Source: Evernia prunastri (Eukaryota > Ascomycota > Lecanoromycetes > Lecanorales > Parmeliaceae). From it: 64,000 nt of DNA. Positions 44,909 to 57,468 of the stretch are shown here, piece by piece (the stretch's first letter is position 1; every line of letters begins with the position of its first letter). The DNA lies in assembly GCA_003184365.1 (NCBI GenBank), contig NKYR01000016.1, positions 1-64,000 on the forward strand, read 5' to 3'. A program made the translations under genes and the position numbers. Below the pieces are notes generated by a model, which did no database searches, was not told the DNA's origin, and saw only the letters and a list, made by a program, of their open reading frames with translations.

Positions 44909-47900
44909 ATGGCACCTATCAAGAGATTTGAAGCCGGATCCGAATCGAGTTGCGCTGTCAAAGAGAAGCGGACCCGAAGACGACTGATTAGATGTTGCGA
45001 AAACTGTCGATCAAGCAAGAGCAGGTGCAGCAGGCATCCAAGTTCCTGCGAGAGGTGCTTCGTGAATAAGCTTGAGTGTATATATCTCCCCCAGGATGAT
45101 GAGGGATGGGAGGCAATAGAGAAGGGGAAAGAAGAACGTCAAAAGATCGATAAAATTGTTGCGAAGAGAGCAAGGAGGGAGGACGATTCGGAAGACAAAT
45201 CCGAAGATGAAAGCGATATTGAACCAAGTCCTCTGGTTGCTACTGATGCTGCGTATGAGGACGATGATGAGTTTGAGGACAACGGTGTCAGAGTTGGCAG
45301 GTTCATCCTTACCAAGAGACTAGGTTCAGATTATCGCCCAAAAATGATGGAGGAGGCAAGTAATCTCTGACAGTAGTCGATGTTGCGCAAGACTTTGACA
45401 TTACTGATTCATCATAGGTGACGCAAATGCTGGATAAAAATGATCTCTGCAGGACAGATTATGATAGAGAAGTATTCAACAGCCTACCAAAGCCACATTG
45501 GCTTGATGCTGCGGCTGGGTCCAAAGTCCTTGACCCTGACCCTGCCTTCATCGCACCTTCACTCTTCTCCCATACCTTGCGGGCCAATCAGGATGTTCGT
45601 CAGATACTAGGCTCTCAAGAGCTCGCGGACAGAATAATAAAACACTACTTTCATTCAGTACATTCGGTTGCCCCTATAGTTCATCGGCCATCGTTCCAGG
45701 AAAGGTATTACGTCTTCTGGTCCAATACCTCGAGAGGCGTGAATGACACACCAGAGTCGACGCAAGCCCTCATATACGCCGCTCTCTTCGCCGGCGTCGT
45801 GAGTATGGATGCCAAAACTGTCAGAGAGGAGTTGGGAGGCGATAGAGAAGAGTGGGTGAAGACCCTAGAAGAGGCCACAGCTCTTTCCTTGAGTCGTGCC
45901 AATGTCATTCGCACTACGAAACCTGAGACAATGCAAGCTTTCGTTATGTACTTGGTGAGACAATGGATCTGTTTGCAAGTCTTGATTGAGACCTGCAGTG
46001 AGCCCCAGCAAAGGCGCTCGAAAGCGCCATCGTGTGATAGCGCTGATAATTGGGACAGATTCCAATGTGTCGAAATATCATTTCCAGAACCCTCGCAACG
46101 CTTGTGGCATCAGCTATCGATCTTGCGCGAGGCATGGGACTCAACCGAGACGGTAATTGTTACGGCTACGACGCCGTCGTGACTCAGGTCCATCGTATGA
46201 TCTGGCACCAGCTTTGCTTTCTGGACATCCGAGTGTGTGAGTCACAGAATCCAAGGGCGAGAATCCGGAAAGAGGACTTTGATACACGGTTTCCCCTCAA
46301 CATTGACGATTCTGAGCTTGAGAAAGCCGATCGCCCCATAGAAAATAGTAAAAAATGGACTAGCATGACCCTGTCCATTGCTCGCATGGAGTGCAATGAG
46401 AAAATTAGGGAGATTCATGCCGCCCGCCAGAGAATTCGACAGGGTGAGGACTCCTACTCGGCTTACATCAAGAAGATGTTGGAGATGATATACGAATTTC
46501 GACGGTACATGGAAAGGAAATACTACCCCATGATTGACGACGGGATCCCAATACATCATTATGCCCGCCTCGTTATCGACTTACAATGCAGACGAATGCA
46601 TGCGATAGTCCTACACGAGTGTCACATGAGCACACCTCGAGGAAACATGCCAGGTGTGAAATTCCCTGTTCCTTCACTCCATCAAGCCCGCTGCTGACTG
46701 TTGCATCATAGAGCAGTGGAGCCGGACCGTGGTCAAGTCAGGGCTCGAGACAATGGAGATTGTAAGAGAAATCGAAACCTCCGAATTTTTACAAAACTGG
46801 AGGTGGTACGCAGGAGCGTTACAGCAGTACCATTATGCAACGCTCATGCTGATAGAGGTCTTTGCGCATCCCGGGATGGACCATGCAATGCGCGCGTGGG
46901 AACTGTTGAGTTGGATTTTTGAAGTGCCCGACTGCGTTCCGCACACTCACAAGGGTCGTTGGGTGTTGGAAGGAACGGTTGGCGTGATGAAAGAGTACCT
47001 TAAGGCACGAAAACTGCGATGTCCAACTATCATGGACGAGGTAATAGCGCCGAGCAGTCCGGCGATGCCAACTTCGCAAAAGCCAAGGAAAATCGCTGCG
47101 AGACCCACGAGGACGGCTCACCCGACTCAAACCAGGGGCAAATGCACATCTCGTTCCAGTCTATCCCGCGGCAATTCCCGAGGCACCATCTCCGATAATC
47201 ATCTTGGGACATTTGGCAACGCGAACCTGCTTAATCGTGCATCGCCTCAGACCTCGATGATGAGCAACATGAGAGCTAGCCTTCAAGATATAGCAATGGC
47301 TTCCGGTGCTCGAGAAATGCACATGAACGGGGTACCCTACAGGCATACGGAACAAGCAAGTCCTGGTCAGGTACGTTTGACACCCCTCAGGTCTCTTTAC
47401 TTAACAAAGGATCACTAACCATCAGATCAGGAGCCTACAATTGAAGACTTACTTGCTTCTGCACCTCATCTTCAACTAGATGGTGTTTCCAGCGAAGGCG
47501 ATTCCTACATGCCCACCCCTCCTGACATTTCGCCGGACGGGTCCATGGCGTTCTCGTGGCAGTCCGCCGTCGATTCTGACTCGGCGGCAGGATTCTCTGG
47601 ATATCCCAGCGGGGACAACCTTACGAGGCATTCGAGTTACCCCGGTAGCCAGATTTCCGGCGATGGCCGAGGAGGTGTCGGTGAACCCTCGTGCGCTAGA
47701 TCAACCGACTTTGCGCCGGATCACCGAACGTACTATCCTCACAGCAGCTGGAACAGAGGGCTCCCCGTCGACATCCCTCCGGATGACGACAGTCGGTACG
47801 AGAACAGCTCATATGGCCACTGGTGTAGCAACTTGCCTATCAACCCGCAGCGGATCGACGAAGGCCCCTTCAGGCACTTTCCGGGCTATCCTTCGTCCTC

Positions 47901-47943
47901 CGTCCCCGGGGATGGGTCGGGCTTCACGCCGGGTCCTCTGTAG
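44909..47943 (+). CDS. Zn(II)2Cys6 fungal transcription factor, 916 aa
   Basis: Sequence-specific nuclear regulator. Exons 44909–45355, 45418–45954, 46059–46653, 46712–47370, 47431–47943. The binuclear zinc cluster is C30-X2-C33-X6-C40-X6-C47-X2-C50-X6-C57. An acidic linker follows (EDDSEDKSEDESD). The fungal-specific transcription-factor domain runs about 190–480 (HSVAPIVHRPSFQERY, MYLIPMCR, ASAIDLARGMGLNRDG, RMIWHQLCFLD). The C-terminus is Ser/Pro-rich. The first intron must be GC–AG: donor GAG|GCAAGT, acceptor TCATAG. The nearest GT donor gives an early stop. The ATG used follows a CT-rich leader; a longer frame upstream lacks ATG. Targets unknown; neighbours do not form an obvious cluster. 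Confidence 0.92.
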
Positions 47944-48849
47944 CCATCGAACATCGCGCCACACTCGGAAATGTCTAACCGGTCACCTTCCCAAATAGCA
48001 ACAAGAAGAAATCCACGATCGGTGGACCAAGCGACTTGTTGCCGGAATCGACGAAGCAGCAGCAGAAGAAGTGGCAGACGGGGTTTTGTGTGCGGGTACA
48101 GCCCGTCGTGGGTTAGATACGAGGGGGAACACCACGGCAGCAATTACCGCGTAATGTGCAGGGGGACAAGTGGGTGGGATGTTCGTCCCTTCTGTCGTCA
48201 CATAAAACGCTCTCTAGAAGCTTAATCAAATCCCGCAGCTCCAATGCATCCTGCAATTTTCTTTCTTTCCATTTCTACACCGGGAAACCGATCAAGGGCT
48301 GACCTTCAGAAGCGTCTGAACACCGCGCGCTTCGTATAGTCGGTCAGGCGTCGAGGAGAATATCCCATTGAAATAATGCCTTGTAGACCGACCTCCCTCC
48401 AGCCAGGGGCCGTTACGGTAACCCGTTCATATTCCCGAAGAACCCTCCCTCCCTCTAGCTCAACTCCGTCATCTGTCTGCATCTGCAAATCAGATCATCT
48501 ATCCATCTATCAAATTTCCTTTCTTTCACTTTTCAGCGCCCCTGATCTCAAGACTGAGCTTTTTTTTCCGCGTGATGCTACGACCGTAGCACTGTTCTTT
48601 TTACACGAGAAGGGAAAAGGAAGGGCGTCTGCGTTCGGTTTTATCTCCCTGTTCGCGGTGGTCGGTGACTTGTTTTTCCTCTCTTTTTTTCTTTCTCGTT
48701 CTTGCTCTTGTTTTCTGTCGATTCTGGGGTGTAGATGGAGAGGTGCCAGGGGGAGGGGCTCGGCGCTGGGGTCTATGCATTCATGCATGCATTCTTTCTT
48801 TCTATTTATTCCCTTCCCTTGGGTGGGTTTGGAAGGTTTTTTTTTTCAC

Positions 48850-48881
<32 letters not shown>

Positions 48882-49394
48882 CGAAGGTGATGGGTAAGAG
48901 AGAGCGTGAAGGGGGTGCATGAGTTGTTTTGTTTGAAAGCGAGACAAGTCACACAATTGGCGAAAAAAGTGATTGGATGGGAAAAGGGTCTCTCTCTTGC
49001 GATTCCACCGCGACTGAACCAAGGGAGACGAACGGATACTTGCAAGGAGATGTGCCTTACCGTACGAGTTTCTTTCGCAATCATCAATTTCCCTCAAGCC
49101 GCCGGTATCAAGAGCACCCCCGATTTTATCGTTCACAGGCTTGTCGCAAAAAGCTGTCTAAGCTGGAATCTGTTTTCGAGCTATCTACGTTGCTCTTTGG
49201 TGTGAGATTGAAAGGAAAGGACAAAGAAGGATAGAAGATAGAGACCGATGGGCGTCAACCAGTTTCTTCACCCTGATGGTATTCTCTGCCCTACTTGCTG
49301 CAGACGCCTGCGCTAATGCTGCTGATGCTATGAACATGATGATGCATGGATTGCCTCCAAAGAGTATCCAAACTCAATTTCCGCATACGACCGT
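47944..49394. other. Convergent intergenic region (1.45 kb)
   Basis: Between the ends of the Zn2Cys6 and Nup159 genes. T-rich and GA-rich tracts; the (GA)n run is listed. ORFs are low-complexity and rejected. Confidence 0.45.
48850..48881. repeat. (GA)n microsatellite
   Basis: About 15 AG dinucleotides with one interruption near the left end. Confidence 0.9.
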
Positions 49395-52300
49395 CTAGTC
49401 TAGAGCCCTAATCCTGGGCCCCGTCGTCGAAAACGCCTCTTTCATGATCCGATTGACTTGCTGCCGTCTCTGCGCCTTCTCCCTAAATCTCTGCACTTCT
49501 TCCGGCGTGACTTCCTGGATTGCCTTCCTGGGCGTTCCGGATCCCTTTATTGATCTGCTTGGAGTGTACGACTGTCCGTTCTGGAGTGTAGTACCTCCTG
49601 ATTTCGGAAACAATTTAGGCATTGGCGATGTTGAAGGAAGCGGCGTGAAAGGAGACCCTTCCCTGCTGCTCTGGCTTAGAGCTGCAGATGAGAGGCGTAC
49701 ATGTCGCAGTTGAGTCTCCAGGACGTCAATGTCTCCACTCTTTTTCTCGACCATGCTTGTCATCTTCTTGATCGTATTGGTAACGGCCTCCACTGTGGGC
49801 TTTTTCAGGGGCCGCCCGTTGACGTTACTAGTTTCACAGGATGCGAGCTTGGCTCTCAGCATCGTGACGTTCTCCTCAGTCTCAGCCAACAGCTTCTGGA
49901 ACTTCATGAGCTGCTTTCGGAGTTCATGTTGTTGGGTGGCTTGTTCGGGACGTAATGGTGCAGTCTTCGCAGACTCGGCAACGTCGGGATCAGATCTTAT
50001 CTCGACAGCTTTGATAAAGTCCCCACCTTTGGCTCGGAGTGAGGCGACACCTTTGCGTAGTTCACGGCATTCGTTGAGCTTCTTCTGCACATCTTGTATC
50101 TGGCCACCTTCAAGCTTCTTTTCGAGCTCGTCCTCGATGGTGTTCAAGTCGCCAATCTCGATGAGACACCAATCATCCTCTTTGGGATCTTTAAGATCTT
50201 CTCTGGAGTGCTTAGGTTCCTTGTACAGCTCTGTGTGTCCTTTCACAAAAGCTGTAAGTGATCGCGCATTCAGTCCCAATGTGTCGATCATGGAGTTGAT
50301 GTCACGATAGACCTTTTCAATTTGTCCAGGTATGCCAGGCTTGTCAACGGCGGCAACGTAATCTTGATGAGCGAGAAATGCATCTAATTCCTTCGTACCC
50401 TCCACTTCCGTCTCCAGCTCTTCACGCACTTTCTCATCTTCCCTGTCACTGAGATCTTGCTCCTCAAGAGCTTGCTTGGCATGTTCAGCAGCTGTCCTCT
50501 CTCGGTCTTGCCTTCGTGTTTCTTCGGCTGAGGGCTGGGATTTCGAGGGGACTGCGACTTGACTCAATTTATTCTTTCGGTTCGCGAGTGTGTTGAAAGG
50601 ACCGGGGGTGCTGACCGATCTCGAATTGTCAGGTCGTAGTGAGTCTCCAGCAAGCGTTGAACGCACTGGACTCGGTGATCTTGGGCTCTCTTGGGTCTTC
50701 GAAGGAGGGGGAAAATGAGGTGTCGATGCATTGCCGATCTCTCCGAAAAGAGACCGGCCAGCTTGTCCATCATGCGGACGCGTCACTCTCGAAAATAAAC
50801 CTCCCACGGGACTTTTGTCTAAAGGTCCTCCAAAAGAGCTTCCGGGAGTGACCCTTGGGCTCTGGGTAGGATCAGTGCTGGGACTGATCTCTTGGGCAAC
50901 GTCGATACCACTGCCCTCGTCATCCAAACCGTCTTCATCTTCATCTCCTTCTGCATCTGCGTCTGCATCCTCTTCGTCACTATCGTCCTCATCCTTTGGC
51001 AATGCAAATTGTTCCACGGGGGGAGGCTCAACTTCCTTGACTTTAGTCTTCGATGGTAAGAAGTCGGGTGGAAGAGGAGCTTCTTCGGACGATTTGGAGG
51101 AGTTGGAGGAGTCGCCCGGCGCAAAGCTTGTCTTGCTCGTTGACTCTGGTGGTACAGGATCTTCGGGGCCCTTCATTTCACTCGGAGAAGAAGTTTTTGG
51201 AGTAACATAGCCTAGCGGAGGAGCAGCCTCGTCTTCGTTCAAAGGAGAAATAGTTTCATCGTCCGATTGCGGCTCTTTCTTGATCTTTGGGGATAGCTCC
51301 ACAGGAGGTCGAATCGGCTGCTCAGGCTTTTGGGGGGTGTCCTTTGGCGTTGTAGTAATGGGAGTCGGTTTTCCAAATGTGGAGCTAGAAGGCTGACTGC
51401 TGTTTACAGCAGCTGGTGTGGTCTTGGTTTGAGCTTGAGTCCCAAAGAACCCTCCTGCAGAAGGTGCTACACTTGGAAACTGAAACTTTGGCGCAGCTGG
51501 GTTTATCGTTGCTTTTTGAACAGGAGCTGTTTGAGCGTTCTGGCCTGGCGCACTGACATCCTCTTCATCCATGTCTGCATCCTTCGTCGGAGTAGTAGCC
51601 TCTTTCTGTGCTTCTCCTAGCGTACTGCCAAAACCCTCACCAAACATCGACTTAAGCTCGTTGCCTTCGGGCTTCGAAGCCTCATTTGCGGAAGGAGCCT
51701 CTCCCTTGAAAGTCGTACCAAGCGTGAAACCGCTACTACCGCCCCCAAAAATGCTCTTGGGCGCTTCGGCGTCCTTCTTGGGCGTTGTTCCAAGGCCCGT
51801 GTCTGTGTCCATGCCTGAACCAAAAGACGCGCCTTGCGCGTTTTGGCCGAACGGACTCTCTGCGGAACTCGTTGCTGGTGCTGCGGTCATGAATCCACTC
51901 GTTTTCCCAGCAAATGATGCAAACCCTCCAGAAGTAGGAGCAGCAGCCGCTGTTGGAGTGTTAGATCCGAACGTATTACCGGTGGAGGGAACACCGAACG
52001 GAGACTGATTAGCGCCACCGAAGCCAGATTGTCCGAAAACACTACCCGAAGCCGCTGCTGTTCCTGAGGATGGTGTGCCCCATACCGAACCCCGATTACC
52101 GAAGCCCCCAGCAGTTCCAAATGCCGCACCGCCAGTGGGTATTGCACCTCTAGCACTGCCACCCATCACGCTACTCATGGGTGTGGCGGACCCAAAAGAA
52201 GGCTGTCCAAAGGTCGAGCCTCCGCTTTGGGAGGTGGTAGAGGTATTTGTTGGCGCTCCGAAACCGGATGTTGGAGAACTCGTCGAATTAAACGCAGAGC

Positions 52301-53951
52301 TTGCTGGCTTGCTGAACGCGCTGCCAAAGCCGGCCGCCGGGACCGATGGCTTCCCAAAGTTACTCTGTCCAAAAGAGGGTGCTGCCTGGGTACCAGCGCT
52401 GGCAAATGGCGAGGCCTGTCTTTCGGCCTGTGGCTGTTGCTGTGCTTGAAGCCCGCCGGCGGCGACGAGACCTGGATAGGTGGTCCCTTGTCTGATGGAT
52501 TCGGCATATACTATCCACCATGAAGAGAGCACTCCCTCGTTGTTCAGTACCATGAGCGCTGGGAGTGGGCCCTGCGAGGCATCAAATTCCTCCTTTGGTA
52601 GCGGCCGCAGTACTTTGTCTTTACTGGAGAGATCGAAGCAGACACCTATGGGGGAAGTATCTGTCTGATCTTTTGACATTGGCATTTGGGCACGTCTCGA
52701 ATCGTCGGCCATAGCAGTTGTTGTAAAGACACTTGTGATCTTCTCTGCAGGAACATCGTTCGTAAGAGGAGTCTTCGATCTGGTGACTATGCCAATGTCT
52801 ATAGACGCCGTAGACGCCACAACTATAGCATCTTGCAAATTTGGCGGGTAATCCCTTAGACGCTGCATGAATTGGAAAGCGGGAGACCGGGGAAGCCCAA
52901 AAGGAGGACATGGATCAGGAAGCTTTTGGAAAACAACAGATGTCTGCGGTTTGGTCTGTCGAGTAATCATGTTATATGTCGTTTCAGGTATCATCATACC
53001 ATCGGAAGATGAAGGGGTATGAGCGACGAGAAAAACATCGTTCTCAAGCCAAGCTATTGAGGAGACTAAGAAATTCAGCGTCTGATTGATGCGCGACTAC
53101 ACTTGGATGCTTACCATGTTGATCACTATCGATGGCTGGTGGTCGAGGGAGTTCTGCTTTGCCTTGCCCTTCTGGTGTGAGCTGATAACAAGTCCCATCC
53201 CCGAGTCCTGCAATCAGCTGTTTTCCACGGGCACTCCATGAAACACAGCTAACCCCGTCCTTCAAGACTTGACCTTGAGGCCCATTGAAGAACTCGCGGG
53301 TTTTCAGGTTTGCCATCAACAACTGCCCGTTCGTAGACACTGCAGCGAAGAGCTCCGCCTTTTCTGGTGTTGGATTCGGCAATAGAGTACGAAGGGCAGT
53401 ACCATTAGTGGTGAGTTGGAACGCTGACTCGGTAGCGCCTTGCATGAGAGATTGCACGTCGTAGACTGCCAGACCTCCACCGCTTTCGGCCGATAGCACC
53501 AGGAAACTTTCGTCGGCGGAGAAGGCGACATGGGACACCCTCATGCCGACATTGAGTGTCAATTGAGGAGTAAATGATTTAATATTGCCATCTGCTGCGC
53601 TTCCTGCAGAAAATCCTTGCCGCACCGACTCCGTGCCAGCTACGATCACCGACTCGGGTCCAGCGGCTGCAAGGAGACCTTTCTTTGGCGCTATGGATAG
53701 TAACGAAGCGGTAGGGGGAGGCAAGGAATCGATGGGCCATGGGGACGGTAGTAGTTGTAGTTTTGTTTCTCCTGCGATTGCTTGAAAGCCAAGTGCCTTC
53801 TCAAGCTGTCAGCATCAAAAAAACCATTGTAGGAATCACAGCCTGCTGACCTCAGTGGATATCTCTTCAAGTTCGGGACCCTGCTGTATTGGGGAATCAC
53901 TCGAGTTTCCGGCAGAGCCCCCAAAAGGAGATGGGCTTGCTCGGAACGCCA
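49395..53951 (-). CDS. nup159: FG nucleoporin Nup159 (Nup214 homologue), 1484 aa
   Basis: Cytoplasmic-side nuclear pore protein that docks the mRNA-export helicase Dbp5. Three exons: 53951–53850, 53796–53115, 53065–49395. Residues about 35–450 form the N-terminal β-propeller (SHVAFSADESFLVLSAESGG, VSCVSWSARGKQLIAGLGDG, VSSIAWLENDVFLVAHT). About 460–830 is an FG-repeat region with many SFG, GFG and AFG units (SFGQSNFGKP, GFGSAFSKP, SVFGQSGFGG). An acidic stretch (DEDDSDEEDADADAEGDEDEDG) follows. The C-terminal ~330 residues are coiled coil for the Nup82/Nsp1 complex and end RIRALD. Length and order match filamentous-fungal Nup159. Introns are 53 and 49 bp. Confidence 0.93.
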
Positions 53952-54394
53952 TTCTTGCTCTTTCAAAGCTGGGAGAGAGGGTTCGCACTTCCCGACTTAG
54001 GAAGTGTTTGTTAAATTTGGCATTAGGCGGTGTCCTAGGCGCTGTAAAAGAGTGTCGTCGGGCTAACACAGGAGCCCCGGAGAAAATTCGAAGGGTACGG
54101 TCCAGAATCGACTATGTGTTATAGAGCAGAGAGCGTTATATCCCTAAAGCAAGCATCCTGGCTGATACAATTCGTCGATGGAAGCTCAAGCAGACTACGG
54201 AGTCGCGTTGAAAGTTATTGGCAAGTCTTGGCGCGTAGATCCGCGCTAGTAGCGGCCCTAACCCCAGTTTTCGGAAGTCGACCCTTCCGTGTGGGCTGGC
54301 AAGTCAAATCCCTCCCAGAGCTACCCGAGACCATCCGGATATTGCACCCGGGGGTGCACTCTTGTGACTTACCAGCCCACAAGATGATAGCGAA
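53952..54394. other. Intergenic, upstream of Nup159
   Basis: About 440 bp. No gene supported; contains the Nup159 promoter. Confidence 0.4.
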
Positions 54395-54626
54395 GTACTC
54401 GCTGGTTCCATTAGTCTCCGGACAGATCGAAAACGACACCTCAACACAACACATCAACAAAAGCTCCTAGGAGAATACATCTGGTATTGAAAATACTATT
54501 TAAGAGCCTGGCTAAAATTTCATAGTTGTAACTTTTTTGATAAGTCTTATAGATGGGAAAATATTGCAGTGCGCATTAAATACGAATTTTTTGTTATGTC
54601 CGGAGACTAATGGAACCAGCGAGTAC
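54395..54626. mobile_element. MITE-like inverted-repeat element, ~232 bp
   Basis: Perfect 30-bp inverted arms at 54395–54424 and 54597–54626 (GTACTCGCTGG at the outside). The interior is AT-rich without ORF. If TA is the target site, the element is 54398–54624 flanked by TA, as for Tc1/mariner MITEs. No transposase inside. Confidence 0.75.
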
Positions 54627-54642
54627 CTTGATTTTAGAAATA

Positions 54643-55015
54643 CAGTCAACCTGGGCTATAACGATTCGTAATATAACGATAATCTGGTTTTAACGATACC
54701 GTAGCCATGCAACAATTATTTTTGGTGTAAAATAACGATATTTTCCCTACAACGATATCGTTAGCATTTGACCCGAAAATTCGCTGATATCGTTAAAGAT
54801 TAGGTGTACTTTAAGTAGAAGCTAATAGAACTTAGCGTAATTTACATAGAATTTGGGGAATTTAAGGGTTATAAGGCTGAATTTTACTGGAAATCTTGGG
54901 TCTTGGCATATATATTTAGCGTGAAACATACTAGCGTCATCTGGACGTACCGATATTCGGTTTATTACGATATCCGTGGTATGAAACGATGTATCGTTAT
55001 AGCCCAGGTTGACTG
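54643..55015. mobile_element. Tc1/mariner (pogo-like) MITE, 373 bp, with TA duplication
   Basis: Perfect 23-bp terminal inverted repeats (CAGTCAACCTGGGCTATAAC plus GAT) at 54643–54665 and 54993–55015. TA flanks both ends (54641–54642 and 55016–55017). The interior is rich in ATAACGATA words and has no ORF. CAGT-starting termini and TA target sites fit the pogo/Fot group, so a pogo-type transposase could mobilise it. It sits only 16 bp from the preceding inverted-repeat element. The arms are still identical, suggesting recent insertion. Confidence 0.92.
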
Positions 55016-55349
55016 TAAGGGCAATCAACCCTACACCTAACACCTTGTCATGTCGTCCCACATGTGCCTCCAAGCTCAGTCTTAACCTGTTCCTAATACT
55101 TGAGTAGTGCTAAGAAAACTCCCATACTTGTGCAGCATAGACCTAGTGAACTCATTGGAGATAATGATGAGCGCAGCAGCAAAGAGACAGTAAGTGACAA
55201 ATGCGTTGAGTTTAGGACGATATTGGCCTTCATATGCATTCTGAACAACGAAGAGCATTACTCTAGTGTGCGTCGAGGCAGTCAAACAGGCGTCGGAGAC
55301 GTTCTCGTGCGCTATTCAACTCATTGAGACAGATGGTTCTAAAAGAGAT

Positions 55350-56645
55350 GGAATGGATTGAAGAGCCCAACACTGGTGGGAAGCCCATTATAATAGAGCT
55401 CCCACCAAGTCACGAATTTCCTGGTCATCGCGTCCCTGGCACGAGTCACCCTGCTATTCGACCGACTGACCCTCAGTCCTACTGTGGCGAAATTTTGGGA
55501 CCAGGCTTCATGTATCTTCCGACTGCATCATATTGGGTCTAATATTACAAGAGCTAAGTGAAGCAGTGAATCCAATCCCCCGAAATGTCTCGTTGAAGCG
55601 CATCAAGATGCTCTGGCACGGGTTTTGTGCAATCAGTATGGGCCGACAAATGTAACATTGCTCTTCAACGCGATCCCCTCGATAGTGATGTGCGTACAGG
55701 GACTTTTGAGTTTCCGAAAAGCGCTTTCTGACTGCTACTCTTCATTTTATAGTCGATTTCCTTGATCCTGACAAGGAAATAACCGTGACAACAGGAGCTA
55801 CAAAGAACATTCTTGCCATCTTGATGGCCTTTGTGGAGCTAGGGGATGAGGTCACCGTTATAGAACCAGTCTTCGGTTTGTACATGGGAGATTGACTTTG
55901 ATCATTTCCTTGGCGATCAAGTGCTGAACAATATGGCAGTACGTCCAGCTCATCGGATTCGTAGGCGGTATCATCAAGTATGTACAGTTGCAACCACCCA
56001 CTGATGTCGCCACGAAAGCAGTCAACGCTGGGGATTTGGACGACCTTGAACAAACTATATCACCCTAAACGAGGATGCTGGTATGACCCCTATATACAAG
56101 TCTACAACAGATCGTGGATTCTCCGTTTGTCCATTTTACTATCCACTTTCGAAACATGAATTTGATACACATCTCATAGCCACGATCCACTCGATAAAGT
56201 ATTCACGACAGAAGAGCCTCTCTTCGTCGGCCAGATCTGGCGCGGGACATTGCGTGCTTATCCTATCTGACGAATTCTAAGAGCGTATTCACTATACAGC
56301 AACGTTTCCTCGCATGGCACGCGCTGCATCCCAACACCCCAACGCCTTCGTAGGGTATACGCTCGCCGTGGGCTCTGTCGGTACAACCTTCAACCCTACC
56401 GGCTGGCGAGTGGAGTACCTAATTGGGCCCGAGCATCTTATCAAACACGTACATAATACACACATTTTGCTCTGCCATATCGCCGCAACACCAGCTCAAC
56501 AAGCAGCAGCGGTGAGTTTGCAAGGAGCGGCGACGGGCGACTTTTGGACCCAGAACGGACAGTGGACATTTAATAAAGTCAGACGATTCTGCGCCGTGAT
56601 GGATGAGCTTGAGCTTCCAGTGAGTATGGCAGATTCTGCAGTCTA
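55350..56645 (+). pseudogene. Kynurenine-type class I aminotransferase, inactivated
   Basis: Remains of a PLP-dependent aminotransferase. Family segments in order: LGPGFMYLP (55495 on), ARVLCNQYG, FLDPDKEITVTTGATKNILAILMAF (positions 55757–55834), GDEVTVIEPVFG, LILSDEF, ERIHYTATFPR, TLAVGSVGTTFNPTGWRV and ILCHIAATPAQQAA. Lesions: frame changes between segments, a stop after LEQTISP, and TAA replacing the Tyr of SDEVYE. The residue that should be the PLP-binding lysine (SVGK) is threonine. Even if spliced around the stops it could not hold PLP normally. Longer open pieces remain, so decay is moderate. It lies next to the methyltransferase/rhodopsin/MFS genes and may be a lost member of a metabolic locus. 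Confidence 0.75.
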
Positions 56646-57468
56646 GTATTCTGATAATGACTCATCTTGTGTGACAACACCCAACCACAAAGCACTTATT
56701 TCTTGAGTGTCCAAACTTGCAGGATTTAGGTTCCGATCGACCATGTTTTCCTACCCTCGGTGGCAGGACGTACACGAGATTTTTAGCTCTGCTGGTTCCT
56801 GATCCGTGAAATTGGCGCCGCTGCTATACTTGGGAGTGGTTCGAATTCCTTGTGCTTTCACACCTGAGGCACCTGCGTTGAGAAAGTCAATCATCACGGG
56901 ATAGGATTGATATGTGGTTCTCATTTTGGCTTTCTACCGTAGTAATACTAACTTAGCGGGAAAGTATTTGAGGTTTGTAGTTTGCAAATTTGATTCAGAG
57001 ATTAATTTTGCAGAGGATAGGTTGAGGAAGTTGAAAATCTTTCTGATGAGCGATAAATAAAAAGCGGCATAAACGAAAAGCTCCTGTACTCATACACCGA
57101 GGACAGAGCAGCGTCATCATAGGTATTACTGTCTCTACTGTCCAGGTCTTTGCTTTAGAAGCGTGTTCATGTTTCTCTGCTCTAAGATCCAATTTCCCGT
57201 AACCCGCCATTCTTTCTCGACCTCGGCCAACGCGATCTGAAAATTCCAATCAGCTTGCCGATACATATCATTGCCAGATTCCTACCAATGCAAGCCTAAG
57301 GGCCAGCGCTAAACTAGATTGAGATTACTTTGGATCACCAGTGTAGAACAACACTTTCCGGGTCACGCATCCATCAGCAAATTGTCCCATGCCCTCAGCA
57401 AACAACACAACCTAAGAAAAACAACGACGATATCAGTCCTTCTAAGACACTGACATCAATTCTAATCA
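56646..57468. other. Intergenic
   Basis: About 820 bp between the pseudogene and the methyltransferase 3' end. No gene or RNA seen. Confidence 0.45.

Noticed and set aside
47480..47998. 172-codon plus-strand ORF
   Set aside because: Alternative frame of the last exon of the Zn2Cys6 gene; the other frame joins exon 4 in phase.
48376..49136. Several ORFs around the (GA)n tract
   Set aside because: Composed of poly-Phe/Ser/Arg-Glu stretches made by simple sequence.
49444..52668. Many plus-strand ORFs over Nup159
   Set aside because: Antisense to the FG-repeat gene; Pro/Ala-rich only because the sense strand encodes Gly/Phe/Ser.
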